DNA of 7,296 nucleotides from Chloroflexota bacterium (GCA_017860725.1 JAGDMX010000115.1:1-7296); one strand, 5' to 3'. Shown: positions 1-7,168, counted from the stretch's first letter. Program-made: numbers and translations. The notes: generated by a model not told the origin, from the sequence alone.

Positions 1-2365
1 TCCGTTCGGCAACCTGCTGCGCGGCCTGGGCTACTGCGGCACCCGAGATATAGGTGGTGCTGGAGGCATAAGCGCCTTTGTCAAACGGCGTGAAATCAGT
101 GTCCGATGAATAGACCAGCACATCTTCCAGCGGGACGCCCAACACCTCGGCCGCCATCTGTCCCAGGACGGTATCCGAGCCGGTGCCCAGGTCGGTAGCC
201 CCGATCAGCAGGTTGAACGAGCCGTCATCATTCATTTTAATGCTCGCCCCGCCCATATCCAGATAAGGGATGGCGGTGCCCTGCATTACCAGTGCCACGC
301 CAATGCCACGTTTGCGCCCCGGCTGCCCGGGAACGGCCTGCCATTCCGGGTTGCCATATTTCTGATCCCAACCAATGACGGCCTTGCCCTGCCGGACGCA
401 TTCTTCCAGAGCGCAGGTTTCGATCGTCTCGGGGCGCGGCTCGCGGCCTTCGCTCCAGGCGGTGCTGAAGGGATGCAGCTCGCCGGCGCGCAGGGCATTC
501 TTCAGCCGGAACTCCAGCGGATCCAGGTTTAGTTGGCGGGCGATCTTCTCCATGTGGCGCTCGACCGGCCAGTAACCCTGGGGCACACCATAGCCACGGT
601 AAGCCCCGGCGGGTGGATGGTTGGTGTACACAATGTCGGCATAGAAGCGGATGTTAGGCGACAGGCGGTAGGGACCATCGCCCACGTACAGTGCCATAGA
701 TTTGTGCCCGGTGTTGCCAGTCACAGTCAGAGCGTGGCAGCCGTAGGCGCCGGTATCGCTCAGAGCGTACATGGCGTTGGCGGTGATTGTACCGTCCTGC
801 TTCACGCCAGTCTTCATGCGGATGCGCATGGGGTGGCGCGAGCGGGCGGCGATGAACTCCTCTTCACGGGTGTATTCGTAGATCACTGGGTGCCCGGTGG
901 CGATGGTCAGGTGGGCAGCGACATCCTCGATCAGCACCTCCTGCTTACCGCCAAATCCGCCGCCGATGCGCGGCTTGATCACCCGGATGCGCTTGACCGG
1001 TAGTTGCAGCACTGGCGCCAAAATACGCCGCACGTGGAACGGCACCTGGGTGCTGGTGCGAATCACCAGGCGGTCGTCTTCATCCCAGTAAGTCACCGCC
1101 ACGTGGGGCTCGATGTGCGCCTGCTGTACCTTGGGGACGGAGTACTCGTCTTCGAAAATATAATCGGCTTCGGAAAAACCTTTTTCGACATTGCCGATAT
1201 CAATGCGGATGTGGGCTGCCAGGTTGCGGCTCGGGTCGGACTCGGCGAAGTTGACATACTCCGGCTGATCATGCAGGATGGGTGCGTCGGGCTGCATCGC
1301 CTGGGCTGGATCCAATAAAGCCGGCAGCAGCTCGTACTCCACCTCGATCAGCTCCAGAGCCTTCAAGGCGATCTCTTCAGTCTTAGCCGCGACGAGCGCT
1401 ACCCGGTCGCCGACAAAGCGCACCTTATGGTCGAGTGAGAAGCTATCCAGCGGGCCAGGGATGGGGTCCGACTGCCCGGCCGTGGAATAAGCTACTCGGG
1501 GGATATCCTGCCAGGTCAGGACTGCTGCTACGCCGGGTAACTGACGCGCCCGGCTGGCATCGATGTGCGTGATGCGGGCGTGGGCGTGTGGGCTGTGCAG
1601 CACCTTGGCGATCAGCAGGCCGCGCTTCTCCAGGTCGGCGGCAAAGGCCGGTTTGCCCTGCACCAGCTTGATGGCATCCACCTTCGGCTCTGGTTTACCC
1701 ACACTGGTCATCGCCTGGGATTGCGGCGTCACCTGGATACGCGGCATGACGCGTGTGCTGGTCTGTACACCAGCTATGACCGGCGGTCTCTCATCCTTGC
1801 CCAGATCACCAGCAGACCACTCAGGTGGTAACGGTATGCCGCGCTCAGTTTCCTGCGGCCCATCTATGGGTTCGACTGCCTCGCCGCGCAGCACCGCCGC
1901 TGCCCGCAGTACCGCCTGCACAGGTTTAAGGTACCCGGTGCAGCGGCATAGCACACCCGAAAGCGCCTCACGCACTTCAGTCTCCGAAGGATTGGGATTG
2001 CTCTCTATCAGTTGTTTGGCTGCCAGGATTTGCGCCGGAGTGCAGTAGCCGCACTGAATTGCGCCGCTCTCGACAAAAGCCTGCTGCAGCGGGTGCAGCC
2101 CGGCGGTTGTCTTCCAACCCTGCTCGGGGTGCTCGCCCACCGACTCGATGGTCTGTATGGTATGCTCTTCCGCCTGTGCTGCCAGTAGCAGGCAAGAGTT
2201 AACCGGCTTGCCATCTAGCAGCACGGCGCAAGCGCCGCATTCGCCGCTCTCGCAGCCATGCTTTACGCCGTAATAACCCAGCCTGCGCAGGAGCGCCAGC
2301 AGACTCTCTCCGGGGGATGACTCCACCCCTATGATTTGCTCGTTAATGGCAAGTTGCAGTTGCAT
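1..2365 (-). CDS. Molybdenum hydroxylase subunit: N-terminal [2Fe-2S] domains fused to molybdopterin-binding domain (xanthine dehydrogenase/aldehyde oxidase family), 3' end cut by window
   Basis: The reading frame is open from the ATG at 2365 to the window edge (788 codons, no stop). Residues 1-80 form a plant-type ferredoxin domain with C38, C43, C46 and C58. Residues 85-155 form the second [2Fe-2S] domain with C105, C108, C140 and C142, so all eight cluster ligands are present. A Pro-rich linker (about 160-215) leads into the Mo-cofactor domain, with GGGFGGKQE at 468-476, a TQ at 439-440 and AYRGYGVPQ at 588-596. The C-terminal catalytic Glu lies beyond the window. The Fe-S plus Mo fusion with a separate FAD subunit resembles E. 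coli XdhD/YgfM; Desulfovibrio aldehyde oxidoreductase has the same fusion without FAD. By hand alignment to bovine xanthine oxidase, the Glu802 position is Q475 and the Arg880 position is M557, so a substrate other than xanthine is likely. The protein is probably cytoplasmic, as no signal peptide is visible. Start choice: AAGGGA lies 5 bases upstream of the ATG. Confidence 0.93.
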   Translation of the reverse strand, partial: MQLQLAINEQIIGVESSPGESLLALLRRLGYYGVKHGCESGECGACAVLLDGKPVNSCLLLAAQAEEHTIQTIESVGEHPEQGWKTTAGLHPLQQAFVESGAIQCGYCTPAQILAAKQLIESNPNPSETEVREALSGVLCRCTGYLKPVQAVLRAAAVLRGEAVEPIDGPQETERGIPLPPEWSAGDLGKDERPPVIAGVQTSTRVMPRIQVTPQSQAMTSVGKPEPKVDAIKLVQGKPAFAADLEKRGLLIAKVLHSPHAHARITHIDASRARQLPGVAAVLTWQDIPRVAYSTAGQSDPIPGPLDSFSLDHKVRFVGDRVALVAAKTEEIALKALELIEVEYELLPALLDPAQAMQPDAPILHDQPEYVNFAESDPSRNLAAHIRIDIGNVEKGFSEADYIFEDEYSVPKVQQAHIEPHVAVTYWDEDDRLVIRTSTQVPFHVRRILAPVLQLPVKRIRVIKPRIGGGFGGKQEVLIEDVAAHLTIATGHPVIYEYTREEEFIAARSRHPMRIRMKTGVKQDGTITANAMYALSDTGAYGCHALTVTGNTGHKSMALYVGDGPYRLSPNIRFYADIVYTNHPPAGAYRGYGVPQGYWPVERHMEKIARQLNLDPLEFRLKNALRAGELHPFSTAWSEGREPRPETIETCALEECVRQGKAVIGWDQKYGNPEWQAVPGQPGRKRGIGVALVMQGTAIPYLDMGGASIKMNDDGSFNLLIGATDLGTGSDTVLGQMAAEVLGVPLEDVLVYSSDTDFTPFDKGAYASSTTYISGAAVAQAAQQVAER

Positions 2366-2410
2366 TAGTTTCCCTTTAGCAAGCAGTCGGTCCGTGAATG
2401 ATGGCCTGTC

Positions 2411-5350
2411 TCATAACACCTTGGTTATTTTCAGCCAGCCATCTCGCTGCGCGTTGGCGGCGTCGATATTCTCCTGCGAGCCCAGCACCGCTACCAGGCC
2501 GTTCTGGCTGACCTGATCGAGCACCTGGCTGAAGCGGCGGAAATCCTCCTGGCTGGTGGCGAGTACCTGCTCGCGGCGGCGTTGGCGGCCCTCATCCGTT
2601 TCACCTGCCAGGTAGCGCGCCATCGATGTGTAGCCTTTGGCATCCGGTAGCTGGTAGCTATCCAGGTCACCGATCACACCGATGATGCTCTTAACCAGCT
2701 CTTCCTGGCTCAAGCGACCGCCATCCGTTTGCCGCAGGAATTCGGCAGTCTGGTCATAGTTACCCAGTGTCTCCATCAGATTGGGATCACGGTAGGACAG
2801 GTATGAGAAGACGCCTGAACGGTGGTCGAAGGTGCAAAAAGCACCGTATGCTCCGCCCTGGACACGCACCTTCTCCCACAACCAGGTCGTGCGCAAATAG
2901 TTGAGGATTACGAAGATCGAGCCGTCCAGCTCGTACCCCAATTGGTACAGGTTGGCGGCTTTTCCAACGTAGTTCACCGGTGCCGGGATCGTCAGCCCCT
3001 CATCCTCGGTGGCAAACTCCGGCTGCCAGATTTGATGAGACTCTGCCCCACCGGGTAGTGTGCCCAAAAAGTCGACCAGCTGCGGCCGGAAGGTAGCCCA
3101 GTTGTCGGTGTCAAGGGTAATATTACAGATTGCATTCCCCCGCCTGAGCAGCAACTGCCGGATGGTTTCGAGTTTAGCCAGCACGCCTGGCCAATCCTGG
3201 TCAATCTGCTCCGCCAGGCCACGCAGGAAGAATAGCTGTGAGATACCACCCATTTGCTCGTCCAGCCAGGCGGCTTCGCTGAACCTGGATCGTAGGCGGG
3301 TGTTGACGACCCTATGACCGGCGGGGATCAGCCCCGCCTCGTGGTCGGCCTTGGATTCCAGCACCATCTGCCGAAAGCGCTCGGGATTATCTAACCGCAC
3401 TGTCAACAGGACATCTTTCATAATATTGAGCATCTCGCCAGCCTGGGATGTAGTCGCTTTGCCGCGGATAAAGAACCACGCCGCCGAGCTGCTCTCGCCC
3501 AATAAGGTAGATGTATAAACTGATGGGTGGATACCACCGGTGTTGCGCCCAATGCGCTGCGACAGCTTGACAAAATCCTGCGTCTCGGTGCCGATTTCCA
3601 CCAATGCTTGTCCAAACAGCGGCAGGTAGGGGATCAGCGCCTGGGGAAGGGCATGCAGATCAAACCCCAGGTCGAAATAAACAATCCCGTTGGTGAACAG
3701 GTCGTGATAGAGTAATCGGGTGCCGTCCTCCTCCAGGATTTCCAAGGGTATGGATTTGTTCTGCTTATCCAGATCTTGCAGCTTTAGGGAAGGGATTAAG
3801 CCTAATACCTCGGGTGTATCCGGGGTCTCCTGGAGCAGTTTCAGTTTCTGAGTATTCTCAAGAGTAGCCTGCAGTTCTTCGGGACTCATTTTTACCCGCA
3901 CGGCAGCCAGCCGCTCTTTTTCGGCAGCGTCCTCGTGTTGCTGAAGTTCGGGATCGGGCTGCAGGATAACCGTCGTGCGGTGCGGGTTGTTCAGCAGATA
4001 GATACGGATCAGGTTTTCAAAATAGGGGTCGCCTCGTTCCAGGTGTGCCTTGATCGCCGCTAATGGGGCTTCGAAAGCCAACGCAGACACCGGATCGCCA
4101 TCATACAACCAGGTGGTCAGGGCGCGCAGCATCAACACCAGGCCACGCGGGAAGGAGCCGGTATTGTTCTCCCGCAGGCGGAATTCGGTGGTGTTCATAG
4201 CGGCGGCAACGGTATCCGGGTCGATGCGTTCGCGTGCCAGACTTTCCAGAGTGTCCAGGATCAGGGTTTCTACTTGATTAGCTTCCAACACCTCTAACCG
4301 ATCCGAGATCGCCAAGCCCTTAAGCCCGGTGGAGAAGAACATCTGCCGCAGCTCTGGCTCCAGCCCGCCGCCGGTCAGATCTTCGCCCAACCCTGAGTCG
4401 ATCAAAGCTTTACGCAGCGGAGAAGCTGGCGTCCCGATCAGGATGTAGGATAGGATTGACAGTCCAAGCGTGATTTCTGGGTCGCTGTTCTCTGCCAGCA
4501 ACCAGTTCAATGTTAAGTAGCCTTTGCTACTCTCGCCCTCTTCGTTCACGGCATAGGGGACAGTAAATTCTCGGGGGTGGTCGAAGGTTGCCTGCAGCGC
4601 AACCCCAGATTGAACATCTCGAGAGCTGAAATCCTTCAGGTACGAGTCTAGGAGCTGCAAACGCGCCTCGGGGTCATCGTCACCATAGATATAGATGAAT
4701 GCATTCGAAGGGTGGTAGTAGGTCTCGTGGAAGGATTTGAACTGCTCGTAGGTCAGGTCTGGGATTACATGCGGGTCGCCGCCAGAATCAACGCCATAGG
4801 TGTTATCGGGGAAAAGCGACTCCTGGCAGTAGCGTCCCAGCACATTGTCCGGTGATGAATAAGCACCCTTCATCTCATTGAAAACGACTCCTTTGTAAAC
4901 CAGGGGTGCATCCAGGCTGTCCAACTCGTAATGCCAACCCTCTTGCTGCAAGGTATGAGGTGGGATCAGTGGGTAAAACACGGCATCCAGGTAGACGTCA
5001 ATCAGGTTGTAAAAATCCTGAAGGTTCTGGCTGGCGACCGGGTAGCAGGTGCGATCTGGATAGGTAAATGCGTTCAGGAATGTATTTAACGAGCCCTTGA
5101 GCAGCTCGACGAACGGTTCCTTGAGTGGGTACTTGCGCGAGCCACACAGGACGGCGTGCTCCATAATGTGCGGCACGCCGGTGGAGTCAGTGGGCGGCGT
5201 GCGGAAGGTGATACCAAAGACCTTGTTTTCGTCATTGTTTTCCATGGAGAGCAGTCTGGCGCCGGTTTTGATGTGCCGAAATAGGCGCGCTTTGTTGTTT
5301 AATTCTTTAATTTCCTGCTCGCTTACCAGTTCAAACCCGAATGCATGCAT
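2411..5350 (-). CDS. M16C family zinc metallopeptidase (presequence protease PreP/Cym1-like)
   Basis: This 979-residue protein has the usual length of the PreP/Cym1 group of pitrilysin-type peptidases. It carries the inverted zinc motif HIMEH at 61-65 (H61 and H65 as zinc ligands, E64 as catalytic base), and E159 in FNEMKG is the likely third ligand. The C-terminal half retains the Arg/Tyr pair of the family in VRVQGGAYG (R829 and Y835, six apart as in PreP). Both halves of the peptidasome are therefore intact and it should be active. Family members close around short unfolded peptides (transit peptides and fragments of roughly 10-70 residues) and degrade them; the bacterial role is probably peptide turnover. 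No signal peptide is seen, so a cytoplasmic location is inferred. The frame stays open upstream to 5656, but that part overlaps the FAD-subunit gene and looks like no known protein. The ATG at 5350 is preferred because MHAFGFELVSEQEI starts like the family and GAGGAG lies 10 bases upstream. The gene sits between two subunit genes of a molybdenum hydroxylase, which is unexpected. Confidence 0.95.
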   Translation of the reverse strand: MHAFGFELVSEQEIKELNNKARLFRHIKTGARLLSMENNDENKVFGITFRTPPTDSTGVPHIMEHAVLCGSRKYPLKEPFVELLKGSLNTFLNAFTYPDRTCYPVASQNLQDFYNLIDVYLDAVFYPLIPPHTLQQEGWHYELDSLDAPLVYKGVVFNEMKGAYSSPDNVLGRYCQESLFPDNTYGVDSGGDPHVIPDLTYEQFKSFHETYYHPSNAFIYIYGDDDPEARLQLLDSYLKDFSSRDVQSGVALQATFDHPREFTVPYAVNEEGESSKGYLTLNWLLAENSDPEITLGLSILSYILIGTPASPLRKALIDSGLGEDLTGGGLEPELRQMFFSTGLKGLAISDRLEVLEANQVETLILDTLESLARERIDPDTVAAAMNTTEFRLRENNTGSFPRGLVLMLRALTTWLYDGDPVSALAFEAPLAAIKAHLERGDPYFENLIRIYLLNNPHRTTVILQPDPELQQHEDAAEKERLAAVRVKMSPEELQATLENTQKLKLLQETPDTPEVLGLIPSLKLQDLDKQNKSIPLEILEEDGTRLLYHDLFTNGIVYFDLGFDLHALPQALIPYLPLFGQALVEIGTETQDFVKLSQRIGRNTGGIHPSVYTSTLLGESSSAAWFFIRGKATTSQAGEMLNIMKDVLLTVRLDNPERFRQMVLESKADHEAGLIPAGHRVVNTRLRSRFSEAAWLDEQMGGISQLFFLRGLAEQIDQDWPGVLAKLETIRQLLLRRGNAICNITLDTDNWATFRPQLVDFLGTLPGGAESHQIWQPEFATEDEGLTIPAPVNYVGKAANLYQLGYELDGSIFVILNYLRTTWLWEKVRVQGGAYGAFCTFDHRSGVFSYLSYRDPNLMETLGNYDQTAEFLRQTDGGRLSQEELVKSIIGVIGDLDSYQLPDAKGYTSMARYLAGETDEGRQRRREQVLATSQEDFRRFSQVLDQVSQNGLVAVLGSQENIDAANAQRDGWLKITKVL

Positions 5351-5360
5351 GTATTTGTCT

Positions 5361-5366
5361 CTCCTC
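5361..5366 (-). promoter_or_regulatory. Ribosome binding site fixing the M16C start
   Basis: GAGGAG on the minus strand lies 10 bases before the ATG at 5350. It sits in the 49-base gap after the FAD-subunit stop and supports this start over the longer frame that runs into the upstream gene. Confidence 0.7.
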
Positions 5367-5399
5367 AATCCCAATAAATGTCCAGTGTAAGTTATTCGT

Positions 5400-6164
5400 T
5401 CAAGATGTTTGAAGTTTTTCCAGGCATCTTCTTGCCAGCACACCCGCCATTTCCTGACGGTAAGGGGCCGTTGCCCAATCATCCCCTGCCTGACTGTAGG
5501 CACTTTGAGCGGCAATTTCGACCCCGGCAGGCTCGCTGCCATCGAATGCCAGCAGTGGCGTGGACCCAAAACCACCCAGTGCAAGTCGCACTCGCCCGGA
5601 TGGCCACATTGCTGCCGCGACACATACGATTGGCTGGTCGGCGGGAGTACGCGCAACGTATTCGTAAGCCAACCGGGCGTTGAGCGGGATCGTCACCCGG
5701 CTGATCAACCGGCCGGATAAGTGCTCGCTGCGCAGCGGTAATAAGTCTCCCAGACTTATATCTTGATCCTCCGGTAGAATGTGCGCGCTGGCATCCATTG
5801 CCAATAGAGCAGTCGTAAATGGCGAACGCCCACCAGCAGCGACCAGTGTACCGGCAATTGTGGCAGCCTGTCGAAGGTTGTAGCTGGCTTCATGCCGGAT
5901 GGCTTTCCTCAGGTCATCAGGGACGTCCGGGATTGCATCGAGCAAACTCTGCAGAGTGCAAGTCGCGCCCATTTGCAGTAGCTGCCCCTGGCGCTGAAGC
6001 TGATTCAGCGGCAGAGCCTGCAAATCGACCACTGCGACCGGTTCCATGCCGGGCTGGTTCAGCCAGGTACCACCTGCTAGGGGCATGGTCAAAGGTGTTG
6101 CCCGCCCCAGTAGCGCTAAGGCTTCATCAATTTGTGTGGGTCGATGGTATTCTATGGCTTTCAT
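5400..6164 (-). CDS. FAD-binding subunit of a molybdenum hydroxylase (CoxM/YgfM-like)
   Basis: This 254-residue protein contains an N-terminal FAD-binding PCMH-type domain and a C-terminal CO-dehydrogenase flavoprotein domain (about 150-252, with RLALGGFGSTP at 193-203 and the terminal APYRQEMAGVLARR). The length matches YgfM (about 260 residues). Its role would be to take electrons from the [2Fe-2S]/Mo subunit encoded downstream and pass them from FAD to an acceptor. Both nucleotide-binding loops are recognisable but atypical: the usual AGGT(D/N)L is AGGTWL at 30-35, and the usual TIGGN is TIAGT at 102-106. The small-subunit [2Fe-2S] protein found in three-subunit relatives is not separate here, because it is fused to the Mo subunit. 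Start: the ATG at 6164 has GAGGG 6 bases upstream. The gap to the thioesterase stop is 53 bases and to the protease start 49 bases, consistent with one transcript. Confidence 0.92.
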   Translation of the reverse strand: MKAIEYHRPTQIDEALALLGRATPLTMPLAGGTWLNQPGMEPVAVVDLQALPLNQLQRQGQLLQMGATCTLQSLLDAIPDVPDDLRKAIRHEASYNLRQAATIAGTLVAAGGRSPFTTALLAMDASAHILPEDQDISLGDLLPLRSEHLSGRLISRVTIPLNARLAYEYVARTPADQPIVCVAAAMWPSGRVRLALGGFGSTPLLAFDGSEPAGVEIAAQSAYSQAGDDWATAPYRQEMAGVLARRCLEKLQTS

Positions 6165-6217
6165 TTACTTCCCTCGTATCCTATTCGCAGCAATCTCGGT
6201 AAACTATGGCCGACCGG

Positions 6218-6694
6218 TTATTCTTCCGGGTACACCTTCCAACCCAACGCCTCTAGGTCGGTTTTGGCAATCAGGTGATCGGGTACGTTGACCAGCAGGG
6301 CCTCTGCATCAGCCAGCAGAGTCCCTTCCTCATCATATATTGAACTGGTGGCAGTAGCAGTCCTTCCTTTGGTAGCTCCAGCCAGTCCAACAATCCTGAT
6401 CGGTTTTCCGACAGGGACATTTTTCCGGTAGTTTACGTTCAAGCGGGCCGTGAACATGAAGCGTGGCGCATCGTTATCACCCATGTGGGCGCGCCCGGCA
6501 GATTCATCCAGCATGGCTGCCACGATGCCGCCATGTACGATCCCTGGGTAACCCTGATATTGTTCCGGCAGAGTCACCCTGGCTTCTACCTGGCCTGGGC
6601 TGGTCTCGTAAAATTTTAAATTCAGTCCAATGGGGTTGACAACACCACAGACGAAGCAGTGGCGCGAGTTGGGTTGGCGGGTTTTCAAAATCAC
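6218..6694 (-). CDS. PaaI-type hotdog-fold acyl-CoA thioesterase
   Basis: From the GTG start the product has 158 residues, typical of single-domain 4HBT/PaaI thioesterases, which hydrolyse acyl-CoA thioesters. It begins with a CFVCGVVNPIGL segment (C13, C16), common in this subgroup. The core helix motif GIVHGGIVAAMLDES (51-65) includes the HGG turn and D63/E64, expected near the thioester site, followed by the usual beta strands (RLNVNYRKNVPVGKPI, 84-99). The substrate cannot be read from the sequence. The GTG at 6694 is chosen because AGGAG lies 4 bases upstream and the family homology begins just after it. An in-frame ATG at 6769 would add 25 residues that do not look like the family, but it falls close to where a predicted transcript would begin (leaderless option). 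First gene of the putative minus-strand operon. Confidence 0.88.
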   Translation of the reverse strand: MILKTRQPNSRHCFVCGVVNPIGLNLKFYETSPGQVEARVTLPEQYQGYPGIVHGGIVAAMLDESAGRAHMGDNDAPRFMFTARLNVNYRKNVPVGKPIRIVGLAGATKGRTATATSSIYDEEGTLLADAEALLVNVPDHLIAKTDLEALGWKVYPEE

Positions 6695-6698
6695 GAAT

Positions 6699-6703
6699 CT
6701 CCT
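6699..6703 (-). promoter_or_regulatory. Ribosome binding site supporting the GTG start of the thioesterase
   Basis: AGGAG on the minus strand is 4 bases before the GTG at 6694. The spacing is a little short but usable. No comparable site precedes the upstream in-frame ATG at 6769. Confidence 0.6.
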
Positions 6704-6728
6704 GATCGAGGCGCAAGATTGCAGGTCG

Positions 6729-6746
6729 CCAGGCCTGGTGTACCAG
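6729..6746. repeat. Overlapping dyads upstream of the thioesterase gene
   Basis: A perfect 10-base palindrome CCAGGCCTGG (6729-6738) overlaps a second dyad, CTGGT-GT-ACCAG (6735-6746). They lie between the predicted minus promoter and the GTG start, about 22-40 bases downstream of the predicted transcription start. They could be an operator or two competing short RNA hairpins. Function is inferred only from position and symmetry. Confidence 0.35.
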
Positions 6747-6774
6747 TTATGCCCGGCAACCCAGGGCATGAAAT

Positions 6775-6803
6775 ATTATACTATCTCCATGCAGGGTAAC
6801 TCA
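6775..6803 (-). promoter_or_regulatory. Predicted sigma-70 type promoter for the minus-strand operon
   Basis: A consensus -10 TATAAT reads on the minus strand at 6780-6775. A weak -35 (CTGAGT or TGAGTT) lies about 17-18 bases upstream near 6798-6804. Transcription would start near 6768, giving a leader of about 74 bases before the GTG. The -10 match is strong and the -35 match poor. Confidence 0.45.
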
Positions 6804-6848
6804 GCACGAGTAAAACCAATTTGACTTGGATGTTCATCTTAATGCAAA

Positions 6849-6875
6849 TTGACTACTGCCGAAATCAGGTATAAT
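6849..6875 (+). promoter_or_regulatory. Predicted sigma-70 type promoter for glmS
   Basis: TTGACT at 6849-6854 and a perfect TATAAT at 6870-6875 are separated by 15 bases, or 16 if the -35 is read as ATTGAC. The predicted start near 6882 puts the ribozyme cleavage site about 50 bases into the transcript. A second TTGACT at 6821-6826 has no -10 at proper spacing. This promoter is divergent from the minus-strand one about 70 bases away. Confidence 0.65.
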
Positions 6876-6925
6876 TACTGCCTACATAAAAACCGAGGAG
6901 GTGTCTGCTCTAAAATCGTTTGGGG

Positions 6926-7168
6926 AAGATAGCGCATGGCCTGGAGTTATAAATCCAGGTGACGAGGATGAGGGTTCCAGTTCGCAAGGACTGGCTAACC
7001 GAAATGTGCCAGATGGCACCCTCAGGCTGGCAGCCTGAGGTTCGGGAAAATCGAAAGATCAGCGGAAGCCCTCCGGACCAGCCACGGTCCGACATCTCTC
7101 CCTCCCAATGAAACCGTGTTACAAGGCCGTCCAGGTGACTGGATGGACAAAATAGGCGGTGTGGCTCT
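6926..7168 (+). ncRNA. glmS ribozyme (glucosamine-6-phosphate activated self-cleaving riboswitch), expanded form
   Basis: In the known class, glucosamine-6-phosphate acts as cofactor for self-cleavage of the glmS leader, which lowers GlmS synthesis when the sugar is plentiful. The hallmarks are here in order. The cleavage site AGCGC has the break expected between A6931 and G6932. P1 is CCTGGA 6940-6945 with TCCAGG 6954-6959. The invariant box GACGAGG is at 6961-6967. P2 is GAGGG 6970-6974 with CCCTC 7069-7073. An AUCGA...AGCGGA segment at 7050-7066 is the counterpart of the AUCGA...GGCGGA core. P3 is CGGACC 7074-7079 with GGTCCG 7086-7091. P4 is CCGTCCAG 7127-7134 with CTGGATGG 7139-7146 under a GUGA loop, followed by GGACAAA (7145-7151). 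The P3.1 pseudoknot pairs the P3 loop AGCCAC (7080-7085) with GTGGCT (7161-7166). The order and spacing match the B. subtilis and Thermoanaerobacter ribozymes except for a long insertion in P2. It lies directly upstream of glmS. Confidence 0.93.
6975..7046 (+). other. Structured insertion within P2 of the glmS ribozyme
   Basis: In textbook glmS ribozymes about 20-25 bases separate the two strands of P2; here about 94 do. The extra sequence folds on paper into two units. The first is hairpin CCAGTTC 6977-6983 with GGACTGG 6988-6994, closed by a GCAA tetraloop and extendable by GGTT 6973-6976 with AACC 6997-7000. The second is a three-way junction: closing stem CCGAA 6999-7003 with TTCGG 7041-7045, hairpin GTGCC 7006-7010 with GGCAC 7015-7019, and a 9-bp hairpin CCTCAGGCT 7020-7028 with AGCCTGAGG 7032-7040. 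The stems are seen in the sequence; their formation in the RNA is inferred. Confidence 0.7.

Noticed and set aside
533..2048. Several plus-strand open frames of 60-160 codons opposite the molybdopterin subunit
   Set aside because: They are antisense shadows of a GC-rich gene whose minus-strand frame is continuous and carries all the family motifs; the plus-strand products look like no known protein.
5351..5656. In-frame N-terminal extension of the M16C protease by 102 residues, with a start at 5656
   Set aside because: It overlaps the FAD-subunit gene, which has strong family motifs in another frame; the extension has no signal-peptide or domain character, and a good ribosome binding site precedes the ATG at 5350.
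6165..6217. CCGG-bounded inverted repeat near the thioesterase stop as a terminator
   Set aside because: It has only 4-bp arms, part of it codes the last residues, and it has no T-run on the minus strand; read-through into the FAD-subunit gene is more likely.
6821..6826. Second TTGACT as an additional glmS promoter
   Set aside because: No TATAAT-like element lies 16-18 bases downstream; it may just be a short repeat of the -35 region at 6849.
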